From assembly GCF_009389715.1 (NCBI RefSeq), contig NC_052399.1:15999646-16063645 (forward strand): 64,000 nucleotides of DNA, given 5' to 3'. This DNA comes from Phoenix dactylifera (lineage: Eukaryota; Streptophyta; Magnoliopsida; Arecales; Arecaceae). Under the pieces are notes generated by a model. It saw nothing but the letters and a program-made list of their open reading frames with translations. It had not been told where the DNA came from and searched no databases. Both the position numbers and the translations under genes were made by a program. Of this stretch, positions 51,420-62,429 are shown one piece after another. Each line of letters opens with the position of its first letter. Position 1 is the first letter of the stretch.

Positions 51420-52154
51420 TCAGCTGCCAATGCAGTGGAAGCCCCTGCACACCGATAGCCAAATTCCAAACAGTAGACTACAGAGTGCCAGATCGATGAG
51501 GACTACTGTCCGAACGTGCTGCCCCCAAAACCCCTGGACCGTTTTCGTTCTTGGATCGGCATCTGCCGCCGATATCTCTATCCTGCTCTCAGCCTCGGAA
51601 TCAAAAGAACCGATGCGGCTGATGCTATCCTCCTCGGTGGTCGCATTGCTCTTCTTCTTCTTCTTCCTTGTTTCCTTCCGCGTCTCTTGCTCGCTCTCCG
51701 ATCCGCCGGCCGCCGGTGGAGGGGGATCCGCCGGCGGCGGCTGCGGAGGCGGAGGCTTGTCCGCTTGGAAGGAGAGCGGGAGCACGAGGCGGCGGAGCTC
51801 CGGGAGGAGCTCCCTCTGGAGGCAGAGGGGGGAGGGGCGATCATGGGCGCCGCCAATGGCAATGGCGGAGGAGGCGAAGAAGGCGTCGCGGAGGCGGCGG
51901 AGGAACAGGAGGACCTGAGGCTTGCCGAGGGACTCGCCGGCGATGGCAAAGAAGATGAGGGGGTCCTCCATGAGAAAGGCGTAGATCCGGCCGCCGGCGG
52001 TATGGGAGTAGAGGCGGTGGAAGCGAGGGGCGGCCGCCAGGCACTGGGCGGCGAGATCGCCGGCAGCGGCGGAGCTGATCTCTGCAAGCACCGTAGGGCC
52101 CTTGGCGACGCAAGCGTAGAGGATGATGGGGTTGTCGTTGGGATCGGAAATCAT
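51420..52154 (-). CDS. Phytolongin (longin-domain, SNARE-like membrane protein), 244 aa
   Basis: A single uninterrupted ORF on the minus strand, starting at the ATG opening MISDPNDNPIILYACVAKG. An upstream in-frame TTG is ignored because the family start matches this ATG. Residues 1 to about 115 form a longin domain: YACVAKG-TVLAEISS, a CLAAAPRFHRLYSHTAGGR segment and YAFLMEDPLIFFAI. A low-complexity linker follows, with proline clusters (134-147) and a lysine run (164-168). The C-terminal region ends in one membrane anchor at about 216-236 and a short RGFHC tail. Phytolongins are plant longins that lost the R-SNARE motif and work in secretory and endomembrane traffic. The missing heptad SNARE motif and intronless CDS fit the Phyl group. 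The proline and lysine linker differs from the remembered Arabidopsis members. The exact Phyl subtype is not resolved. Confidence 0.87.
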   Translation of the reverse strand: MISDPNDNPIILYACVAKGPTVLAEISSAAAGDLAAQCLAAAPRFHRLYSHTAGGRIYAFLMEDPLIFFAIAGESLGKPQVLLFLRRLRDAFFASSAIAIGGAHDRPSPLCLQRELLPELRRLVLPLSFQADKPPPPQPPPADPPPPAAGGSESEQETRKETRKKKKKSNATTEEDSISRIGSFDSEAESRIEISAADADPRTKTVQGFWGQHVRTVVLIDLALCSLLFGIWLSVCRGFHCIGS

Positions 52155-52507
52155 CCGATTGGAGAGCCGCAAGAAGTTGCCGATTCCGGTCAGTATATTC
52201 TCAAACCTTATCTTAGCAAAAGAAGAAAAAAAAAATAGCGACGGAGAATGATAATCTTCCTAGCAAAGAAGACGTTGCGGGAGAGAGGCGTTAAGATCTT
52301 CCATTTTGATGAGTAATGATCGCTGAACTTTGTTATTTGTTCTTTTTTTTAAAAAAAAAAATCAGATACATCCCTCATTGGGCTATTTACGTTTAGATCC
52401 AGCTGCCAATCTCGTTACAAAACATCTTTCACGTAAGGTTAGCCTAATAACTAAACTAGTCAAATCACAGAAATACTCTTCCCACTAACTTTGAAGAAAC
52501 TTATTTT
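52155..52507 (-). promoter_or_regulatory. Phytolongin 5' leader and upstream flank
   Basis: Short leader and AT-rich flank between the phytolongin ATG and the minisatellite. No convincing TATA box was identified. Confidence 0.35.
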
Positions 52508-53620
52508 GAGATCTACATAGATAAATGAATAACAAAGAAGGGAGCTCTTTCAGATCTATGGAGACAGATGTTTGGTAAAAGATAAAGTATCTCAAGATCT
52601 ATATAGGTAGGTAGATGATAGAGGACGGAGCGCTTTAAAATATGTGCAGCAGATGGATGATAGAGAATGGAGCGCTTTGAGATCTGTGCAACAGATGGAT
52701 GATAGAGGATGAAGCGCTTTGAGATATGTGCAGGTGGATGGATAATAGGGAGATTGAGTGTTTTACGATCTATGTAGGCATGGTATGATAAAGGATGAAG
52801 CACTTTGAGATTTGTGCAAGTGAACGAATGGCGGAGGATAAAATGTTTAGAGATATCTATAGACAAATAAATGATAGAAGACGGAGCACTTTGGAATCTA
52901 ATGCAAACAGATAAATGACAAAGCATGGTATACTTTGCAATTTGTGCAGGCGAATGGATGATAGAGAATGGAGTGTTTTGGATTTGTGCAAATAGGCGAT
53001 GGAGAATGAACCGCTTTGAGATATGTGCAAGTGAATGAATAATAAAGAATGGAGTGTTTTATGATATGTGTAGATGGATGGATGATAGAGGATAGAGCAC
53101 TTTAAAATCTATACATATGGATGAATGACAGAGAATAAAGAGCATTGAGATATGCGCAAATAGATATACGATATAAGATAGAGTACTTTGAGATCTATAC
53201 AAGTGGATGAATGATAGAGAACATAGTGCTTTAAGACCCATGTAAATAGATGAATGAGAGAGCATGGAGCGTTTTGAGATCTGTGTAGATGGATGGATGA
53301 TTGGGGATGAAAGCTTTAAGATCTATATAAGCGGATGAATGATAAAGGATAGGGGTGTTTTAAGATTTGTACAAGCAAACAATTGATAGAGGATGGAATG
53401 CTTTGAGATTTATGCAAGCAAATAGTTGACATATGGAATGATTCTATGCAGGTATGAATGATAAAGGGTGAAGCACTTTGAGATATGTGCACATGAATGG
53501 ATGACATGATGGAGCGCTTTAAAATCTACGCAGGCAATTGAATGAGAAAGGATGGGGCACTTTAATATCTGTGTAACTGAATGAATCATAGAGGATAGAA
53601 TGCTTTGATATCGCATGAAA
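52508..53620. repeat. Minisatellite array, 42-43 bp unit, about 26 copies
   Basis: A diverged tandem array whose consensus unit can be read as GAGCGCTTTGAGAT, CTGTGCA, then GATGGATGATAGAGGATG. Successive GCGCTTT/GCACTTT anchors are about 42-43 bp apart throughout. Copies differ from each other at many sites, so the array is old. Long reverse-strand open frames here (up to 137 residues) arise because the unit is close to a multiple of three and are not treated as genes. Confidence 0.9.
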
Positions 53621-54809
53621 GCCACGATCCCAGCCTCTTTGAATCAAAATATTTTAAGCTTTTTCTTGCTCCATTAACGGTTTAAGGATCCAGATAGACG
53701 ACTGGGCCATATTACAATGAAAATAAAATTTTGATGGCTAATTGAAACCTTTTAAACTTTTAGGATCTAAATATAACTGATCCAAACTTGAAGTGGTGTC
53801 TTTGTAGTAATTTTTTAATTTGTTTGTTTATTAGTAAATAGAGCTATTCAGGCCCTTGCATTGCAGGTGAGCAAGTGTAATTCCTGTGAGGATGCCCTTG
53901 TCCGAATAATATTTTTTTATATTATTTATATAATTGGATAAATATGCTATCATGGTTAATCGATAAGCTGTTCATGTTTCTTTCCATGAGAAAAGAAGAA
54001 AGGAAAGCCCAAGCAAGCTGGATGTATTTAGCAACATATCGATGTAATGTATTTATGAAAAATACTTTCCGAGCCTCAGAGAGGTGAAGATGGTGGGACA
54101 TTATAACCAACAGCAAGGCATCACCACACTGGTATAAAAAATCACTCGCTGTTCATCACATGCAAGTTTTTTTTCCCCTTTCGAAGAAAATTGTAAGTAC
54201 GTTGATGTAAGGAATAAAAAAGTTCATGGATATATCGTCGAAAGAATTAAGGAGCGAATTCGAGTTAAGGTAATATAGCCCACTTAAGCTCCCACCAAAG
54301 CACCCTCTTTATGTCCTAATCTACATATTTGTGCAATTATTGCTACTCGATGAGCCCCATACTATGTGGGTGGCGTCTCAATTAACATGGCATAGAACCT
54401 ATAATATACGGACGGATGTGGTTGGCAAACTATATAGCCGGTTCGATCCTAAGGTACAGAGGATTTGAATAAGTCAAATATGGTAAGAGATCTAGTAATA
54501 TCAAGTTGGCACCCTGATCACTAGAATTGGATCCGACGCCCATTCGAGTTTCAAATAAGAGCACCAGATCCACTTCCAAGAAAATATCGGGCTGCCAATA
54601 CACATTACTGGAAAAAATATTGGACACATGGTCCTCGGTCAGGCCTTCTCTCTTTTTGATTCCGAACATAAGCCGAGGAGGATGACCTTGGCCCTGACCG
54701 AGCAGCTGTCTAGCCGAAGTGAGTGACCTTGGCCTTGGTTGAGGAGCTGATTAGCTGAGAAGCCACCAACCGAAGAGAACAATCAGCACGTCCTGATAAG
54801 AACTAATAA
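53621..54809. other. Intergenic, possibly partly retrotransposon-derived
   Basis: No exons were recognised. From about 54420 the composition and phrases such as TGACCTTGGCC (repeated at 54683 and 54724) resemble the U3 portion of an LTR element, leading into the LTR-like segment that follows. Confidence 0.35.
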
Positions 54810-55305
54810 TCCTAACAACCGACAATTCTAGCGGCCTGCAGTCGCAGTAGCACTATGGCTTGTGCCCCATCAGCGTTGTCCACCGCTTACGTGAATTGGC
54901 ACCCACGCCTCGACCCTTCTATCGGTTGTTGTAGGGTCGTTACCTGACCATCATTGCACGCCAAGTCAGGCCAATAACGACAAAATGGGGACAGGCCAAT
55001 AACGACAAAATGGGGATAGGCCAATAACGACAAAATGGGGACAGGCTAGAGGACCTCAGGTATGTATGTAATATTACTCATGGAGTCTACACTCTGCTGT
55101 CCTTCCACACTGCTCCCCCTCGATTCTGACTTAGGCATGAAGGATTTCCATCAGAAACTCTTCGGCAAGCGGACTTTTTGCAGGCCACGAAAGGAGGAGA
55201 TCCATCCTCTGCACCTCAGCCAACCTACTCAGCTCGTCTCCAGCCAACCTCAGCGTTATCCGAGCTGCGTTCCGACCTTAGCCCAGTTTCGGCAGCAATA
55301 CACAT
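54810..55305 (+). mobile_element. LTR-like fragment, probably Ty3/gypsy (R-U5 type sequence)
   Basis: The run from about 55100 to 55300 has the layout of plant gypsy LTR ends: CTGACTTAGGCAT, then CTTCGGCAAGCGG, TTTTTGCAGG, CAGCTCGTC and a final CCCAGTTTCGGCAGCAA. A 25-bp unit is repeated three times at about 54967-55042. No partner LTR, primer-binding site or coding region was found nearby, so a solo or truncated LTR is likely. The boundaries are approximate. Confidence 0.5.
54967..55042. repeat. 25-bp tandem repeat, three copies
   Basis: CAGGCCAATAACGACAAAAT followed by GGGGA repeats three times with one substitution, inside the LTR-like fragment. Confidence 0.85.
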
Positions 55306-55578
55306 AATTCTGTATTAACCTAATTTAGGATTAGGGTCGAGGTATTCATCAAATCTCCAATAAGACCTGAAGTATCTAAATCAAAAGACATCAAGACCCA
55401 TATTCTTTATTAACCTTAGCCTCATTCATTTCATTTATTAACCATTTCTTTCCAGGCACACAGTACTTAGACTCGAGAGGACATAATATAAGAAAACATA
55501 CTGAACAATAAATATATGAAGTCGCACAAATTGGGTAGAATTCTTGGTGACAGATCCAGATGCCAGATCAAGCCAGCC

Positions 55579-57587
55579 TCACCCCTGCCTCCTCCTCCTT
55601 GAAGCATATATAACCGTCGCGATAGCAGAAGCAGCTGCAAAAGATGATAACCAAACCACAGTCGGCCGATTCCTCACGAAGAAGCTCTTCATCCTCTCAT
55701 CGTGATACTGCAAAACCTCACCAATCTGTTTATCCAGGGCTATATATACAGAAGGATAAGATGCAGACCGATCAATCCTCTTCATCAAATCAAGAACTTC
55801 TTGCAAATTCTTCCACCGGCCTCTGATGAGACCAAATTTCTTCATCACTTGAACGTCGCTGAGATCGCCAACCAATTCAGTGGTAAACTGCAGATACCGA
55901 GTCATCGGCTTCTGTTGCTTTTCAGGCCAGCATTCCCATCCCAGGAGATTCGTAACAACTGTCTCCAACTTGAAGTCATACACCAATGCCGGCATTTGCA
56001 ACTTTGGCCTAGAGAATAGGACATCGATGGTAGCCTCCGATGTAGCTTCAAGCCGCACGCCAGACCGTTTCAGCTGTCGAGCACTGGGACTTCGCCGCAC
56101 TTGCCCGGTTGTCGCTCCATTGGTCTTGTCCCCTTTCAAGCTGAAATGCAGGCACTGCAAGAGATATTCCGGTTTTCCCTTCTCGAGCACATCTCCAATA
56201 TTTCTGGGTTCCTTGCGGTGGAATGGGGAATAATACCAGCAGAATTGATTGATAATGTCGTGGAGCGCTATTTTCTTGAAGCTTAGCTTGTAACCAAACG
56301 TTTGTTGCTGAGGGGTTTCTACGGCCTTTATTGCATCCTCCACATTGTTCACAATATCTTTGATAAGTTCAAGAGGAAGCTGGTTTTCGATCTTAATAAT
56401 GTCTTTCACTATTATTTGGCTCTCCGACGGCGTGAGGTTATAATAACTAACTGCTTCCTCTCGATTGCCGTTATCCAAGTGTTTTTTTAGCTCTGCAAGG
56501 AATCCCACCACCAGAAAAATCCCGTCCATCACTTGTGCATCATCTTCAACGGTTATGCTAGTTCGATCAGTACTTCCTGCAGTTCTTAGAAGTAAAAATT
56601 CAGACACTGTCGACTATATATCCAGAGGAAATACTTGTGCAGTCTTGTGCCTGCCGTGTCATATAGAGGGTAAATTGAATATTTGACAACCAGCATGAAT
56701 TTATTGGTTGGTTCACGTCCGCCGACTCAGCAGTGGACTAGTCTAACTACAAAACAAACGCATGAATTTAAACAAAGAAGAAAGAGAAGAAGAAGAAAAA
56801 AAAAAAAGAGTTGGAAGGGTGTTTGTACGTGTTGCTCCTCGATTAGACCGGTCTACCAGCATGGTAGTGGACCTGATCCAACTAAAAATTTCTTTGTGTT
56901 TATGATTAATATAACTTGTTAGAATAAGAGAGATTGTGAGATTGTTTTCTTGATTTATTTAGTTGTCTAAGATCATGATTGCTTCTAATGAGCTCCTCGT
57001 CCAAGGTAGAGGGGAACAAACAAAAATCCTTCCAGGATTGACTTTGCTCTCTTAAAAATGCCTAGAGTTCAAATACCAATAGCTAACATTCTCACCATAT
57101 AAATAAATAAATAAATAGTTTATACCGTCCAGCGACAACACCAACCAGCCCATATACCGTCCCAATTCCTGACCGCCACATCAGCCTAATGACCTAAGTG
57201 TGGATCCGCCTAGTGGTAGCAATACTCAAACTTAAATCCAACATAGGGAGGAGTAATCTAGATAGATGCATTTTTTAGCCCCTGATTATTCTCACCATCA
57301 AGCTTGAATAGGAAACAGGAATTCACTTTGGGTGGTTTTTAATTTGAAGAACTTCAATACGAGGTTGATAAATTGGGAATTAAGAAGGAAATTGAAGTTT
57401 CATATAGTTGAGGTTTGGTCCAAACAAAATATGAACATCTACTTTGCAGGCAACGATTAAAACACAATGGAAAGAATTAGATTATTTTTTCTGGCAATAC
57501 CACAATTAGATTATTCACAATATATGAAAACTATTATATATAAATACATCTGTATGCACCTTGGTAGATATATGTGTATATACATGC

Positions 57588-57663
<76 letters not shown>

Positions 57664-59060
57664 TGGGTTTAGTTTGGACCATAGCCGGACCATCCCATCC
57701 CGAACCTTATCTTGGAGGCCCAAACTGCTCGATATTCACATAAGTCCATATAAATGCAGATGACCCTACTTTTTTTCAAGGGCATAATTTGTAATATCAC
57801 AATATATGTTGGACATTGGGCATTAAGCTGTTTGAAGATATCAATCCGCACCTAAACTTGTTGAACAATCGATCCAACCTAACCTATCGGCCGCCAACAA
57901 AAACTCTACCTCGGTTAGCAGGGATTCTCTTGCTGTACTCGAAACAACAACGACGATGAGCTTGTCAATGATTTGAATCTCTTAGCACTATTATTAACAT
58001 TTATTTTGAATTTCTATCCTATTTTCTGTATATTTGGACAAGCAAGTTCAATTGAACAATGGAATGAATATCGCTACTGGAATTCAAACTTGAATTATCA
58101 ACATCATGCATTCTAAGCTTCGTTCTGTTCATGCTGAAGAATGACCACACAAATGACTCCATAATTTCACCAAACCAATGCCTTCCAATAACACGCTCAA
58201 GGGCAGGGCTCAGGCCGATAATATCATCCTTGCCCGGCCCATACCTGCCTTGTTGGCAATAAATTGGATGAACATGGGAGAATAAAGAAATATGACTCTT
58301 GGAAGCAGCATTGCAGCAAGTCTATTGGGCAGGCTGGTGGAGTGGCTAGCAAAATAACTCTTTGTTTGGGTTCAAACGAGAGAGCCTTATTATGCTACTT
58401 GTTTCGCATGGGCTAGCAAAATTCACCCAGTCTGACAACAAAGACCTGACGTAGCCCAAAAGGAGCAAACAGACCCAGCAAAAAGGAGGACAATAAAATG
58501 CCTCGGTCCAGCAGGACGAGCTACGTCAATCTTAGAAACAATTTCTTCTAAACACTAATTGATCTTGGAGAAAGATCAAAAGCTTAAGTGTATACAAGAT
58601 ATCAAGAATAGCTCGTAACACTGCAGCCAAAATCAATGTGACTGGATCGCATAGATTAACAAACTTAGCATACATAATATGCATGCATGAATTTATGTAT
58701 GTTTTCGTGTGGATGTGGGGAGCCTATAGTAGTAGTACCTTTGGTTTTTGCTTCAGATGCGGCCTTATTGATGCGAGACACGCATTCCTTGGTTATATTT
58801 TCCAACAGCTCTTGGGCCTTACCCTTTACGGGCTCCCCATCTTTGGTCTCCTCTTTTACGTGCTCCCCTGTGATGCAATGGTAAACAATTGCGGCTTTCA
58901 ACGGCAAGCATTTCTTCCAATTGGTGCTTTCTCCGGCTTTCTGATAGGTGGCGAAGTGGATGGTTGTCGGCTCAAATTCATCGAACTTGGCCATTTTCAT
59001 GCACTTGTAAGCTAAGGACTGCCGAAGCTGTTCGAGGCCCGAGTTTGGGTATCTCGACAT
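55579..59060 (-). CDS. DUF247 (UPF0481) family protein, two exons, 439 aa
   Basis: Exon 1 is 58739-59060 (ATG-SRYPNSGLEQLRQS) and exon 2 is 55579-56576; 322 + 998 nt join in phase 1 at GT-AG borders over a 2.16 kb intron. The exon 2 frame is closed by a stop just upstream (TAG near 56615) and has no early ATG, so an upstream exon is required. Exon 1 supplies the right phase and brings the total to the usual DUF247 length. DUF247 features in order are VMDGIFLVVGFLAEL, IENQLPLELIKDIV, the PSARQLKRSGVRLEAT block, ALVYDFKLETVVTNLLGWE and a C-terminal membrane segment before an RRRRQG tail. Biochemical function of the family is largely unknown; some grass members act in self-incompatibility. Exon 2 is secure. 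The exon 1 assignment is inference. Confidence 0.75.
57588..57661. repeat. (TA)n(TG)n compound microsatellite
   Basis: Short TA run followed by about 31 uninterrupted TG units. Confidence 0.92.
58325..58400 (+). mobile_element. Possible tRNA-derived SINE head
   Basis: TGGTGGAGTGG at 58335-58345 fits a pol III A box and GGTTCAAACGA at 58369-58379 a B box, 23 bp apart. It does not fold as a complete tRNA by eye, so a SINE relic is preferred. No tail or target duplication was defined. Confidence 0.35.
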
Positions 59061-59137
59061 TGCGCAGAGGAATTTGCAATGTCTTCTGGGACTCGGACGA
59101 GTTGGTTTGGTGACGAGAGGGCAACCACGAGCCAGCG

Positions 59138-59147
59138 CTATATATAG
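59138..59147 (-). promoter_or_regulatory. TATA box of the DUF247 gene
   Basis: CTATATATAG lies 78 bp upstream of the exon 1 ATG, a typical distance for a plant TATA box plus short leader. It independently supports placing the gene start at 59060. Confidence 0.6.
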
Positions 59148-59183
59148 AGAGGAGATAATGGGATGCGTCTTACTCGCGCTAAG

Positions 59184-61755
59184 CTCTCCATATTCCTTGC
59201 TTTTTGATGGGCTGGAATGAGCATGAGAATAGGACGGGGAAAGGTATTGCCTGACCCTCTGTTTGCTGGCCCATCAAGGAAACAAGGTTCCTAAACAATG
59301 GGACTAACCAACTAAGGCCCGTTTGGCGGAGCTATTAGCAGTAGAGCTTTCGGAAGTATAGCTTTTTGAAGTAAAGCTTTTATAAAAAGCTATTTTCGGA
59401 AGTAACTACATTTCTAAAGTGCTGTAAGATTTTAATATATGTTTGATAAACAAATTGAGAAATTACTTTGGGTATGACAAAATGACCATAAAGAATATTA
59501 CATAGTATTATACAACAAAGCATAATAAAATATAATATATATTAATACATAAATATATAATATAGTATAATATTACTATAATGTAATATAATATTATTAT
59601 AATATTATAATATAATATCGTATACTATAGCATAATAATATAACATAATTTGATATTATATAACATAATATATCAATGTATTATAATATAATGTAATATA
59701 ATATCATATTTATAGTATAATACAACAATAAAGGTTATAAAATATTATAATTATTATCATTATATATTAATATTATCATTTTTTGTAATTATTATATTTT
59801 ATCATGGGTATTTTAGTTCAAAAAAAATTTATAACTCAAAACAGCTTTCCGACAGGGCCTAAAAGTGTTTTTTCGGACAAGCTCCAAAATGGAGCTTCTT
59901 CCAAAAAGCTGTTTTAGCTTTCTGGCAAAGCTAATACAACTTTCTGATTTTTTTACCAAACACTCCTATTCTATCTAAAAATGCTTTGGAGAGCCAGAAA
60001 GTGTGCTCTCCATATTTCTTGCTTTTTGATGGGCTGGAATGAGCATGAGACTAGGACAGGGGAAGGTATTGTCTGGCCCTCCATTTGTTGGCCAATCAAG
60101 GAAACAAGGTTCCTAAACGATGAAACTAAGGCCCCGTTTGGCAGAGTTGTTAACAGTAGAGCTTTCGGAAGTAGAGTTTTTTGAAATAGAACTTTTATAA
60201 AAAGCTATTTACTATTTAGTAATTACATTTCTAAAGTGCTGTAAGACTTTAATATGTGTTTAGTAAACGAATTGAGAAAGTACTTTTGGTACGACAAAAT
60301 GACCCTAAAGGATATTGCAAAGTATTATACAGTAAAGCATAATAAAATAAAATACGTATTAATACATAAATACATAATATAGTATAAAATTACTATAATA
60401 TAAAATAATATTATTATAATATTGTAATATAATATCGTATACTATAGCATAATAATATAACATAATTTGATATTATATAACATAATATATCAATGTATTA
60501 TAATATAATGTAATATAATATCATATTTATAGTATAATACAATAATAAAGGTTACAAAATATTATAATTATTATCATTATATATTAATATTATCATTTTT
60601 TGTAATTATTATATTTTATCATGGGTATTTTGGTTCAAAAAAAATTTATAACTCAAAACAGCTTTCCGACGGGGCTTAAAAGTGTTTTTTCGGATAAGCT
60701 CCAAAATGGAGCTTCTTCTAAAAAGCTGTTTTAGCTTTCTGGCAAAGCTAACACAACTTACTGATTTTTTTACCAAATACCCATATTCTATCTAAAAATG
60801 CTTTGGAGGGCCAGAAAGTGTGCTCTCCATATTCCTTGCTTTTTGATGGGCTGGAATGAGCATGAGACTAGGACTGGGGAAGGTATTGTCTGGCCCTCCA
60901 TTTGTTGGCCAATCAAGGAAACAAGGTTCCTAAACAATGAAACTAAGGCCCCGTTTGGCAGAGCTATTAACAGTAGAGCTTTCGGAAGTAGAGTTTTTTG
61001 AAATAGAGCTTTTATAAAAAGCTATTTGCTATTTGGTAATTACATTTCTAAAGTGTTGTAAGACTTTAATATGTGTTTGGTAAACGAACTGAGAAAGTAC
61101 TTTTGGTACGACAAAATGACTATAAAGGATATTACAAAGTATTATACAATAGAGCATAATAAAATAAAATATGTATTAATACATAAATATATAATATAGT
61201 ACAAAATTACTATAATATAATATAATATTATTATAATATTGTAATATAATATCGTATACTATAGCATAACAATATAACATAATTTGATATTATATAACAT
61301 AATATATCAATGTATTATAATATAATGTAATATAATATCATATTTATAGTATAATACAATAATAAAGGTTATAAAATATTATCATTATTATCATTATATA
61401 TTAATATTATCATTTTTTGTAATTATTATATTTTATTATGGGTATTTTGGTTCAAAAAAAATTTATAACTCAAAACAGCTTTCCGACGGACCCTAAAAGT
61501 GTTTTTTCAGACAAGTTCCAAAATGGAGCTTCTTCCAAAAAGCTGTTTTAACTTTCTGGCAAAGCTAACACAATTTTCTGATTTTTTTAGCAAACATCCT
61601 TATTCTATCTAAAAATGCTTTGGAGGGCCAGCTCTCCATATTCCTTGCTTTTTGATGGGCTAGAATGAGCAAGAGACTAGGACAGGGGAAGGTTATTGTC
61701 TGGCCCTCCATTTGTTGGCCAATCAATGAAACATGGTTCCTAAACAATGGGACTA
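59184..61755. repeat. About 0.82 kb tandem repeat, three copies plus a partial fourth
   Basis: Near-identical units begin at about 59184, 60006, 60823 and 61631 (offsets 822, 817 and 808), each opening with GCTCTCCATAT and a TGCTTTTTGATGGGCTGGAA segment. Every full unit contains a spacer of about 130-190 bp followed by an AT-rich MITE-like element of about 640 bp. The fourth copy stops within the spacer at about 61755. Short ORFs in the units (59981-60184, 60798-61001) are repeat artefacts. The first unit starts just upstream of the DUF247 TATA box. Confidence 0.9.
59316..59966. mobile_element. MITE-like element within the tandem unit (first copy)
   Basis: Begins GGCCCGTTTGGC and ends near ACCAAACACTCC, imperfect terminal inverted repeats. 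Inner arms contain AGCTTTCGGAAG/CTTCCAAAAAGCT-like inverted phrases that could fold back, around an AT-rich core. Equivalent copies lie at about 60131-60783 and 60948-61600. No coding capacity is present. Confidence 0.55.
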
Positions 61756-62003
61756 AGTATCGTAGTCCACCCACAACTGTGGTTTTATTCCATTCCTAGA
61801 CATGTTCGGTTCCTTGCATCCAATTAACACAGCAAAGCAATCACCAGGTGCACAATCCAAATATTCCTGAGGAAGCATGAGCGTAGCGGGAGAATTAATT
61901 AGTTGCATAATCGTGGACAAGAAGGAATTCTACCACAGTCTGAATTGGACTCAACTTGGGACAGCTTGTGCTTTCTATTGCACCATTCAGGTAATCATGG
62001 ACA
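61756..62003. other. Spacer between tandem arrays
   Basis: About 250 bp of unique-looking sequence with no gene recognised. Confidence 0.4.
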
Positions 62004-62425
62004 AGAAGCCACCTCGAAAATAATAAATTCAGGGATAAACATCTACTCGAACGCAGAAACCTGCTCGAGGGGCCGAAGCCATCTCGAGACTTAGAAATCC
62101 ATCCGAGGGACCGAAGCCACCTCGGAAATAATAAGTTCGGGGATAGACATCTACCCGAACGTAGAAACCTGCTCAAGGGGCCGAAGCCACCTCGAGACTT
62201 AGAAATCCATCTGAGGGGCCGAAGCCACCTCGGAAATAATAAGTTCGGGGATAGACATCTACCCGAACGCAGAAATCTGCTCGAGGGGCCGAAGCTACCT
62301 CGAGACTTAGAAATCCACCTAAGGGGCCGAAGCCACCTCGGGAATAATAAGTTCGGGGATAGACATCTACCCGAACGAAGAAACCTGCTCGAGGGGCCGA
62401 ATCCACCAGAGGGGCCGAAACCACG
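62004..62425. repeat. 108-bp tandem array, about four copies
   Basis: Units start at about 62004, 62113, 62221 and 62329 with GAAGCCACCTCG. Each contains a second, related GAAGCCACCTCGAGACTTAG half-unit. Because 108 is divisible by three, a minus-strand frame stays open over 61895-62449 and reads as a roughly 36-residue repeat. Confidence 0.9.
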
Positions 62426-62429
62426 CTTC

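Larger units (their letters stand above)
56577..58738 (-). other. DUF247 intron with microsatellite and SINE-like insert
   Basis: A 2.16 kb intron by the model above. It contains a (TA)n(TG)n array at 57588-57661, AT-rich spacer and a SINE-like head at 58325-58400. No other exon was recognised. Confidence 0.55.

Noticed and set aside
51516-52238. Plus-strand ORFs of 162 and 240 codons opposite the phytolongin gene
   Set aside because: They are Gly/Ala/Arg-rich antisense shadows of a GC-rich coding region; the minus strand has clear longin homology.
52513-53625. Several reverse-strand ORFs up to 137 codons
   Set aside because: They follow the 42-43 bp minisatellite; openness is explained by the unit length and composition.
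57185-57240. Phrase CGCCTAGTGGTAGC followed by a weak B-box-like sequence
   Set aside because: The B box departs too far from consensus to call a SINE.
59981-61001. Two near-identical 67-codon ORFs
   Set aside because: They are equivalent parts of the 0.82 kb tandem unit and have no recognisable protein similarity.
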